From Mycolicibacterium sp. ND9-15 (lineage in GTDB: Bacteria > Actinomycetota > Actinomycetes > Mycobacteriales > Mycobacteriaceae), in assembly GCF_035918395.1 (NCBI RefSeq), contig NZ_CP142362.1, positions 1,339,501 through 1,403,500 on the forward strand: DNA of 64,000 nucleotides, read 5' to 3'. Shown one piece after another: positions 58,143-64,000 of the stretch. Under the pieces are notes generated by a model, which did no database searches, was not told where the DNA came from, and saw nothing but the letters and a program-made list of their open reading frames with translations. How positions within the stretch are numbered: position 1 is the first letter of the stretch; each line of letters starts with the position of its first letter. The position numbers and the translations under genes were made by a program.

Positions 58143-59024
58143 ATGACGACGATCGCGTTCTTGGGGCTGGGCCACATGGGCGGGCCGATGGCAGCGAACC
58201 TCGTCGCCGCCGGCCAGACCGTGCGTGCGTTCGATCCCGTGCCCGCGCTCAAATCGGCTGCCGCCGAGAAGGGCGCATCGGTGTTCGACAGCGGCGCCGA
58301 GGCGGTCGCCGACGCCGACGTCGTGATCACCTCGCTGCCCAACGGCGACATCGTCAAGGCCTGCTACGCCGAAGTGCTGCCCGCCGCCAAGGCCGACACG
58401 TTGTTCATCGACACCTCCACCATCTCCGTCGACGACGCCCGCACCATCAACCGGCACGCGGCCGACCGCGGGTTGGCTCAACTCGACGCCCCGGTGTCGG
58501 GCGGGGTCAAGGGTGCGACCGCCGGCACGCTGGCGTTCATGGTCGGCGGTGAGGCGGCCGCGGTCGAGCGGGCCCGGCCGGTGCTGGAACCGTTGGCCGG
58601 CAAGATCATTCACTGCGGTGCCTCCGGCACCGGTCAGGCCGCCAAACTGTGCAACAACATGGTGCTCGCGGTGCAGCAGATCGCGATCGGCGAAGCGTTC
58701 GTGTTGGCGGAGAGGCTGGGCCTGTCGGCACAGTCGCTGTTCGACGTGATCACCGGTGCGACCGGTAACTGCTGGGCGGTGCACACGAATTGCCCGGTGC
58801 CGGGACCGGTTCCGACGTCGCCAGCGAACAACGACTTCAAGGCGGGCTTCGCGACCGCGCTGATGAACAAGGATCTCGGGCTGGCCATGGACGCGGTCAA
58901 GTCGACGGGCTCGAATGCCCCACTGGGCAGCCACGCCGCCGACATCTACGCGAAGTTCGCAGAGTCTGACGAGAATCACGCGGCGCTGGATTTCAGCGCA
59001 GTGATCGAACAGCTACGCAGCTGA
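58143..59024 (+). CDS. mmsB: 3-hydroxyisobutyrate dehydrogenase
   Basis: ATG 58143 with AGGAAGGA upstream gives 293 residues. The NAD-binding motif is FLGLGHMGGPMAANLVAAG, the substrate loop is DAPVSGGVKGATAGTLAFMV, and the catalytic Lys lies in GTGQAAKLCNNMVLAV. It oxidises 3-hydroxyisobutyrate to methylmalonate semialdehyde, the substrate of MmsA. It ends 2 bp from the convergent nitroreductase gene. Confidence 0.95.
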   Translation: MTTIAFLGLGHMGGPMAANLVAAGQTVRAFDPVPALKSAAAEKGASVFDSGAEAVADADVVITSLPNGDIVKACYAEVLPAAKADTLFIDTSTISVDDARTINRHAADRGLAQLDAPVSGGVKGATAGTLAFMVGGEAAAVERARPVLEPLAGKIIHCGASGTGQAAKLCNNMVLAVQQIAIGEAFVLAERLGLSAQSLFDVITGATGNCWAVHTNCPVPGPVPTSPANNDFKAGFATALMNKDLGLAMDAVKSTGSNAPLGSHAADIYAKFAESDENHAALDFSAVIEQLRS

Positions 59025-59026
59025 AC

Positions 59027-59728
59027 TCAGTCTTGGCCACCCGACGCGTCGGTCCACGCGCGGTTGCCGTACCGGTCGAGATGGGCGACTTTGCCGACCG
59101 GTTTACGCGTCGTCGGCCCGTACCGGCCACGGGGCCAACCGAGGGGCACGACACAGACAGGTGTCACCGTCAACGGCAGGCCCAAGGTTCGGCGGGCAGA
59201 TGTCACGCTCCAGAGCGGCAGGGTGATCAACGATGCACCGAGTCCCATCGCCCGCGCGGCGAGCAGCAGGTTCTGCACGCTGGGGTAGATCGATCCGAAG
59301 AATGACGACTCGCTCACGAACGGCGTCGGCATATACGGCAACCGCATGCCGCCGCGCAGACACGGCACCACGAGGACCGGGATCTCGCTGAAGTGGTCGA
59401 CCTGCCACTGCACGGCCCGCAGGATCTTCTGCATCGACTCGTCACCGGCAGTGAGGCGCCGGCCGATCCCGCCGTAGAGCGACCACGCTTGGCGATAGCG
59501 TTTGCCGAGTTGGTCCTTGACGGCCCGGTCCTTCACCACGATGAACTCCCAATTCTGGCCGTTCGATCCGGTAGGGGCTCGTAGCGCCAACTCGATGCAC
59601 CTCAACACGACAGCGTCGTCGACGGGGTCGGGAAGGACGCGGCGCACGGCACGCTGAGTCATCATCGCGTCGACCAGCGGCATGTCCAGGCGGGCAAGCG
59701 CATCGCCGGTAGTGGGGATGTCGGTCAT
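59027..59728 (-). CDS. nitroreductase family protein
   Basis: This 233-residue flavin-type nitroreductase has MMTQRAVRRVLPDPVDDAVV near the start and the FMN-binding APTGSNGQNWEFIVVKDRA. ESSFFGSIYPSVQNLLLAAR and LGLPLTVTPVCVVPLGWPRG are also family-typical. Partner and substrate are unknown; mycobacterial relatives can be F420- or NAD(P)H-dependent. It faces mmsB across 2 bp, so the two genes share a transcription end region. Confidence 0.87.
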   Translation of the reverse strand: MTDIPTTGDALARLDMPLVDAMMTQRAVRRVLPDPVDDAVVLRCIELALRAPTGSNGQNWEFIVVKDRAVKDQLGKRYRQAWSLYGGIGRRLTAGDESMQKILRAVQWQVDHFSEIPVLVVPCLRGGMRLPYMPTPFVSESSFFGSIYPSVQNLLLAARAMGLGASLITLPLWSVTSARRTLGLPLTVTPVCVVPLGWPRGRYGPTTRKPVGKVAHLDRYGNRAWTDASGGQD

Positions 59729-59761
59729 GCCACGAAACTACCGCCCCGGTAACCGCCCCTG

Positions 59762-59806
59762 ATTGGCCGCTACGCGGCCGCAGCCGGATTGGCCGCTACG
59801 CGGCCG
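59762..59806. repeat. 26-bp-period direct repeat carrying hairpins at the HAD gene end
   Basis: ATTGGCCGCTACGCGGCCG occurs at 59762-59780 and 59788-59806. Each copy contains GGCCGC-TAC-GCGGCC, a perfect 6-bp stem with a 3-base loop. The second copy includes the TAG stop of the HAD gene. The duplication has therefore doubled a small hairpin that could act as a terminator on the minus strand. Confidence 0.85.
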
Positions 59807-60518
59807 TCGGCTTGCGGGTGCGCCACCAGTTGGCATGCAGGCGCTGGCAATCGGCAAGGCGCAGCGGATTGGCGCCATCGAAGTCCGGCCGGACCGCGAC
59901 CGCGGTGGGGATATCCGGCGTACCTTCGCCCGTGATCACCACGGTCGCCAGACCGGCGGCGGTCGCGGCCCGCAGTCCTGAGGCCGAACCGGTGACGGCG
60001 ATGGCGTCCTCCGGGGACAGGCCAAGCTCCCACAGTGCGTGGCGGTGCGCCTCGGGATCGGGCGTCGGCTTCACGACGTCCTCGGCGGCGACCACGACCT
60101 CCACGAGGCCTTCGCCGACCAGTTGTCGCACCAGCGGCTCGGCCCACCCGCGCTGACCGTTCACCACGACGGCGACCTGGACGCCGGCACCGACCGCATC
60201 CATCACGAAGTCGACCAGCCCCGGCCGCGGTATGAGGTCACGCTCGAGGATCAGCTCGTCGAACAACATGGTCTTGGTGGTGTAGATCTCGTCGGCGAGC
60301 AGCTTGGTGAGCACGTCGGACTCGCTGGCCACGCACCGCTTGCGAAGTTCGGCCGCCACTCGCTGCCGTTCGTCGCTGAGCGCGAGCAGTTGCCGGTAGC
60401 GAGCCACCGACCATCCGAAGTCCAGCCCGTGCATCTCGAAGGCCGCGTTGTAGGCCAACCGGTGGCCGTCGCATTCGATGTCGGTCAGGGCGTCGAGGTC
60501 GAACACCAAACCACGCAC
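59796..60518 (-). CDS. HAD-family hydrolase (beta-phosphoglucomutase-like)
   Basis: The GTG at 60518 gives 240 residues beginning VRGLVFDLDALTDIECDGHR, with the HAD nucleophile pair DLD at its usual position. Later motifs are VAVVVNGQRGW (motif II region), EDVVKPTPDPEAHRHALWEL (motif III lysine) and AIAVTGSASGLRAATAAGL (motif IV). In motif IV the usual acidic DS pair reads GS, so metal binding may be altered. ATG 60596 would add 26 residues with Cys/Trp-rich character unlike the family. Substrate unknown. Confidence 0.82.
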   Translation of the reverse strand: MRGLVFDLDALTDIECDGHRLAYNAAFEMHGLDFGWSVARYRQLLALSDERQRVAAELRKRCVASESDVLTKLLADEIYTTKTMLFDELILERDLIPRPGLVDFVMDAVGAGVQVAVVVNGQRGWAEPLVRQLVGEGLVEVVVAAEDVVKPTPDPEAHRHALWELGLSPEDAIAVTGSASGLRAATAAGLATVVITGEGTPDIPTAVAVRPDFDGANPLRLADCQRLHANWWRTRKPTAA

Positions 60519-60705
60519 CGAACAGCCAGAACCAGGTGAAGCACAGTCCCACCAGAACCGGCCCGCGCGCCACGTCGTCTCCTGCGTTGTCGGCATAGGT
60601 AAAGAGTGGCGCGCCTCCCGCGATCAGACCTCCCCCAATCGGGGGATCAGCGGTGGCGACTTGCCCACCAACTGGTCCTACCTGCTAATTTCGCCTGGAA
60701 AAGAC

Positions 60706-60716
60706 ACCTTTAAGGT
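60706..60716. promoter_or_regulatory. 11-bp palindrome next to the response-regulator start
   Basis: ACCTTTAAGGT is a perfect palindrome ending 6 bases before the ATG at 60723, and it overlaps the AAGGTAGG Shine-Dalgarno. It may be an autoregulatory operator or form a small RNA hairpin that masks the ribosome-binding site. Confidence 0.3.
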
Positions 60717-60722
60717 AGGTAC

Positions 60723-61385
60723 ATGCCGAGCAGCCCACCGGTGCGTCTTGTGCTGGTCGACGACCACGAAATGGTCATCGAGGGCCTCAAGGCCATGCTG
60801 GCGGCGTTCAGCGACCGGGTGCAGGTGGTCGGGCAGGCCGTGGGCGCCGAGCGCGCCGTCGCCGTCATCGACGATCTCGACCCCGACATCGTGCTGTGCG
60901 ACGTCCGCATGCAAGGTGCCAGCGGCCTGGACCTGTGCGCCGAGCTGCGCGAGCGCGACACCGGCCGCAAGGTCGTCATGCTGTCGGTATACGACGACGA
61001 GCAGTACCTGTTCCAGGCATTACGCGTCGGCGCGGCCGGCTACCTGCTCAAGAGCATCAGCAGCGACGAACTGGTGCGTCAGCTCGAGTTCGTCCATCGC
61101 GGAGAGACCGCGATCGATCCGGGCATGGCCGCCAGGGCGGTCGACACGGCTGCACGGCTGCAGCGGGATGAGTTCTGGCCGGGTGCGCGGCAGGGCCTGA
61201 CGCAGCGCGAGAGCGAGATCCTGTCCCTTGTGGTCAACGGGCTGTCCAACCGGGCGATCGCCGCCAAGCTGGTGATCGGTGACGAGACGGTCAAAACCCA
61301 CCTCAGCTCGATCTACCGCAAGCTCGGTGTCAGCGACCGCACCGGCGCCGTGGCGACCGCGCTGCGCGAAGGGATCTACAAGTGA
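60723..61385 (+). CDS. NarL/LuxR-family response regulator
   Basis: This 220-residue regulator has a receiver domain (VDDHEMVIEGLKAMLAAF, phospho-acceptor Asp60 in VLCDVRMQGASG, YLLKSISSDEL) and a C-terminal LuxR helix-turn-helix (LTQRESEILSLVVNGLSNRA, VKTHLSSIYRKLGVSDR). It overlaps the kinase gene by 4 bp (GTGA at 61382-61385), so the two form a cognate pair. Target genes are not evident; the palindrome ahead of its own start suggests autoregulation. Confidence 0.93.
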   Translation: MPSSPPVRLVLVDDHEMVIEGLKAMLAAFSDRVQVVGQAVGAERAVAVIDDLDPDIVLCDVRMQGASGLDLCAELRERDTGRKVVMLSVYDDEQYLFQALRVGAAGYLLKSISSDELVRQLEFVHRGETAIDPGMAARAVDTAARLQRDEFWPGARQGLTQRESEILSLVVNGLSNRAIAAKLVIGDETVKTHLSSIYRKLGVSDRTGAVATALREGIYK

Positions 61386-62629
61386 ACGGTCGTGGCGATC
61401 CCGTGCGTGAACTGAGCCAGTACCCACTGGCCGCCGACCGCGAGCTGGCGCTGCTGCGCGAGTTGATCCAGGCGGCGTCGAAAGGCCCCGGTGTCGAACC
61501 GCTCGCCGCGGCGGCCGCGCGGATGATCACCGCCGCGACCGCCAGCGACGTGTGCTTCGTGCACGTCCTCGACGACAGCGACCGATCGCTGACCTTGGCA
61601 GGCGCCACACCGCCCTTCGACGCGGAGATCGGCAAGATCAGACTGCCTCTGGGGCAAGGGATCTCGGGTTGGGTGGCCAGCCACCGCGAGCCCGTGGTGA
61701 TCACCCAGGACAAGGAGTCCGATCCGCGCTACATGCCGTTCCAGTCGCTGCGCGGCTCGGACTTCACGTCGATGGTGTCGGTGCCGATGGAGACCGATCC
61801 CGGTGGGCTGGTCGGCGTGCTCAACGTGCACACCGTCGAGCGCCGCGAGTTCACCGAGCGTGACGTCGAGCTGCTCGTGGTGATCGGCAGGTTGATCGCC
61901 GGCGCCATGCATCAGGCCCGGCTGCACCGGCAACTGGTGGCGCGCGAGCGGGCGCACGAGAACTTCGTCGAGCAGGTGATCGAGGCCCAGGAACTCGAGC
62001 GGCGCCGGCTCGCGGGCGATATCCACGACGGCATCTCGCAGCGCCTGGTGACGCTGTCCTACCGGCTGGATGCGGCCACCAGATCCGATGACCCCGCCCT
62101 CGTGGCCGAACAGCTCGCCAAGGCCCGCGAATTGGTCGAACTGACACTGCAGGAGGCCCGCGCGGCGATCAGCGGGCTGCGTCCGCCCGTGCTCGACGAC
62201 CTCGGTTTGGCCGGGGGGCTGGCCAGCCTCGCGCGATCGATACCGCAGATCGGCATCGAGGTGGATTTGGTGGAGCGGCGGCTGCCCGACCACATCGAGC
62301 TCGCGTTGTACCGGATCGCGCAGGAGTGCCTGCAGAACGTCGTCAAACACGCCAAGGCCACATCCGCGCGGCTGATGTTCACGGTCGACGCGGCGGATGC
62401 CGGTGACGTCGCCCGCCTCGAAATCGTCGACGACGGAATCGGTTTCGACACCTTCGAGCATCCGCTCGGCGGCGACGACATGGGCGGCTACGGCTTGTTG
62501 TCGATGGCCGAGCGCGCCGAGATCGTCGGCGGTCGGCTCAACATCAGGTCGCGACCGGGAGCGGGCACCGCGGTGACGGCGACGATCCCGCTGCCGTCGA
62601 TACCCGCGAGCGAGAAGCCAGGGTTGTAA
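61382..62629 (+). CDS. GAF-domain sensor histidine kinase (HisKA_3/NarX-DevS type)
   Basis: This 415-residue cytoplasmic kinase has a GAF domain (residues about 35-180: LGQGISGWVASHREPVVITQ, TSMVSVPMETDPGGLVGVLN). A HisKA_3 dimerisation domain follows, with the phospho-accepting His215 in LAGDIHDGISQRLVTLSYRL. The ATPase domain shows IAQECLQNVVKHAKAT, DDGIGFD and GGYGLLSMAERAEIVGG. There is one GAF domain and no heme-type signature that I can recognise, unlike DevS/DosT, so the ligand is open. It is paired with the regulator encoded just upstream. Confidence 0.92.
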   Translation: MNGRGDPVRELSQYPLAADRELALLRELIQAASKGPGVEPLAAAAARMITAATASDVCFVHVLDDSDRSLTLAGATPPFDAEIGKIRLPLGQGISGWVASHREPVVITQDKESDPRYMPFQSLRGSDFTSMVSVPMETDPGGLVGVLNVHTVERREFTERDVELLVVIGRLIAGAMHQARLHRQLVARERAHENFVEQVIEAQELERRRLAGDIHDGISQRLVTLSYRLDAATRSDDPALVAEQLAKARELVELTLQEARAAISGLRPPVLDDLGLAGGLASLARSIPQIGIEVDLVERRLPDHIELALYRIAQECLQNVVKHAKATSARLMFTVDAADAGDVARLEIVDDGIGFDTFEHPLGGDDMGGYGLLSMAERAEIVGGRLNIRSRPGAGTAVTATIPLPSIPASEKPGL

Positions 62630-62679
62630 AACCGCCGGGATCACGACCAGGAATGCTATTTCGGCGGGGAATTGAGCTA

Positions 62680-63201
62680 CTAGAAGTCTCCCGAGTTGTG
62701 GCGCAGCGTCTGGATCGAATCGGCCAGCGCGCGCGACTCGGCGGCCGACATCCCGATGTCGGCGAAAACCTCGTTGTTCAGCGTCACCGTGGCGTCCTCG
62801 ACGATCGAGCGGCCGAGATCGGTGATCTGCACGAGCGTGGTGCGGCCGTCGGTCGGATGAGGGACCCGCTCGACCAGCCCGTCGGTCTCCAGGCGACGGA
62901 TCGCGTGGGTGACGCTGGTGACGTGCACCTGCAACCGGTCGGAGGCCTTGGTGATCGGCAGTGCGCCGTTGCGGCTGAATGCCAACAGCCTCAACAATTC
63001 GAACCGAGAAAAGCTCAGGCCATAAGGCCGTAGTGCGCTTTCGACGCGGGCCAGCAGAATCTGGTGCGCCCGCATCACGGACGTCACCGCGACCATGCCG
63101 TCGGCGACATCGCCCCATCCGGAGCGTTCCCAGTTGTCCCGCGCGAGCGCGATCGGGTCGTCGTCGTCCTGCCGCGGCGGTCGGGACGGTTCTGGGGGCA
63201 C
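62680..63201 (-). CDS. MarR-family transcriptional regulator (Rv0737-like)
   Basis: This 173-residue winged-helix protein has an N-terminal dimerisation helix (VTSVMRAHQILLARVESALR), HTH (ALPITKASDRLQVHVTSVTH) and the wing (RVPHPTDGRTTLVQITDLGR). It ends in a helical DIGMSAAESRALADSIQTLR. It lies next to the anti-sigma factor gene as Rv0737 does beside rslA in M. tuberculosis. Its own ligand and operator are unknown. Confidence 0.88.
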   Translation of the reverse strand: MPPEPSRPPRQDDDDPIALARDNWERSGWGDVADGMVAVTSVMRAHQILLARVESALRPYGLSFSRFELLRLLAFSRNGALPITKASDRLQVHVTSVTHAIRRLETDGLVERVPHPTDGRTTLVQITDLGRSIVEDATVTLNNEVFADIGMSAAESRALADSIQTLRHNSGDF

Positions 63202-63334
63202 GCCCCTTCATACCGCATCAGTCGGCGCAGTCAGCACATTTGGGCCCGCAGCCTCGCCACCGCCGCGCGTGGACTTGCGGTCGCCCACGGCGACATTCGG
63301 ACACCGCGTGACCAAGTTCGGCCGTCAAAGCGAT

Positions 63335-64000
63335 TCACAGCGAACGTTCGAGAAGCACCTCGCCGGTGTCGGGCGAAACCAGTTGCACCGCAGCGATTTC
63401 GTCCATCTGCAGCGAGGTGTTCGCGCTGGGCAACGCGGTGGCGCCGGACAGTCCCAGCCACGTGGCCACCTGATTGTGGCTGCCATCACGGCTCACCACG
63501 ACCATCGCCAGGTTCTGCGGCGGCGCGTCCCGCCTGCCCCAGTCACCGTAGGTGCATGCCATGTCGATGCGGGTGCCCCAGCCGAAACCCGTCATCGAGA
63601 CGGTCGCGTTGATCGGCGTCTCGGACACCTTGGACATCTCCAACTGCTGACCCGCCTGAGGGGGCGTGCCGGTCGGTGCCCCGAATGCGCCCGGCCACAC
63701 CATGATCGCGATGGCAACCGCCAGGACCGCGGCGGCCAGGCCGATCGCGGCCGCGGCCATCCAGCGCGACCGCCGACGCCGCGCACGCACCGTGGCCAGC
63801 AGGTCAGGCAGCAATTCCGGAGGCGGTTCGCGGGACGCCGAGTCATGGAACTCGCCAGGCTTCACCTTGCTCAACAACGCGGGGATTCCGCTGAGTTCGG
63901 TGACCGCGGCCCTGCAGCGCGCGCACGTCTGCAGGTGCTCCTCGTACTGGCGACGCTCCTCGCTGGAGAGCGAGCCCAGAACGTAGGCGGCGTCCCACGT
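63335..64000 (-). CDS. rslA: RslA-like zinc-associated anti-sigma factor, 5' part outside the window
   Basis: The frame is open to the window edge; the visible 221 residues begin WDAAYVLGSLSSEERRQYEE. The ZAS motif is HLQTCARCR (H-x3-C-x2-C). One transmembrane helix follows (AAAAIGLAAAVLAVAIAIMVW, near 63705-63765), then an extracytoplasmic domain (TVSMTGFGWGTRIDMACTYG) ending TGEVLLERSL. The sequence pattern and the adjacent MarR gene match RslA, the redox/zinc-sensitive anti-sigma factor of SigL. A sigL-type gene should lie just beyond 64000 on the minus strand. Confidence 0.85.
   Translation of the reverse strand, partial: TWDAAYVLGSLSSEERRQYEEHLQTCARCRAAVTELSGIPALLSKVKPGEFHDSASREPPPELLPDLLATVRARRRRSRWMAAAAIGLAAAVLAVAIAIMVWPGAFGAPTGTPPQAGQQLEMSKVSETPINATVSMTGFGWGTRIDMACTYGDWGRRDAPPQNLAMVVVSRDGSHNQVATWLGLSGATALPSANTSLQMDEIAAVQLVSPDTGEVLLERSL

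Noticed and set aside
61376-63211. 611-codon minus-strand frame spanning the GAF kinase and MarR genes
   Set aside because: It covers the complement of the kinase and an out-of-frame reading of the MarR gene; both real genes have clear domains.

Overview
The window comes from a fast-growing mycobacterium (Mycolicibacterium/Mycobacterium type). The evidence is high GC, GTG/TTG starts, 4-bp GTGA/ATGA gene overlaps, and a chain of genes matching the M. tuberculosis Rv3419c-Rv3463 block: tsaD, alr, gadB, nnr, glmS, glmM, rpsI/rplM, ESX-4, cutinases, truA and the alpha ribosomal operon. Beyond infA come homologues of mmsA-fadE9-mmsB and of rslA/Rv0737, which sit elsewhere in M. tuberculosis. No species is assigned; all names rest on recognition of protein sequence, not on a search.

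Left end (1-8961): an accessory island with lower GC than its flanks. It holds a four-gene restriction-modification-like operon: a small adenine-methylase-like protein, an Eco57I-type methylase with NPPY, a GIY-YIG/helicase fusion and a second GIY-YIG protein. Two identical 1,248-bp IS3-family (IS407-type) elements interrupt it. Each is flanked by its own 4-bp target duplication (GCAA, CTGG). Removing each element plus one duplication restores continuous reading frames of about 550 and 845 codons, so the modification and the restriction genes have both been broken, apparently recently.

9001-16246: groEL1 (His-rich tail), groES with a CIRCE operator, then a tightly overlapping minus-strand run tsaD-rimI-tsaB-tsaE-alpha/beta hydrolase-alr (tRNA t6A synthesis plus D-alanine supply). 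16276-22769: gadB and nnr (minus), a cobalt-type nitrile hydratase operon (beta-alpha-accessory, plus), and glmS (minus).

22825-34202: hydrolase, F420-type oxidoreductase, RhlE-like DEAD helicase, a poorly explained gap, an Rv3439c/Rv3440c-like pair, glmM, a small exported protein, rpsI/rplM, an Excalibur-domain exported protein, and the ESX-4 substrates esxT/esxU with a secretion-associated membrane protein. 34199-42096: ESX-4 machinery eccC4, eccD4, mycP4, eccB4. 42141-43224 is a decayed CGNR-zinc-finger/EamA-transporter pair. Three tandem secreted cutinases follow.

45454-50109: truA, rplQ, rpoA, rpsD, rpsK, rpsM, rpmJ, infA, all minus strand. 50371-55264: a response-regulator/thioredoxin-reductase-like fusion with a cyclic-nucleotide-domain histidine kinase, then two tandem F420-type oxidoreductases. 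55423-59024: valine degradation operon mmsA-fadE9-mmsB. 59027-64000: nitroreductase, HAD hydrolase, a LuxR/GAF-kinase two-component pair, a MarR regulator and the C-terminal part of an RslA-like anti-sigma factor running off the window. I saw no tRNA, rRNA or CRISPR array.
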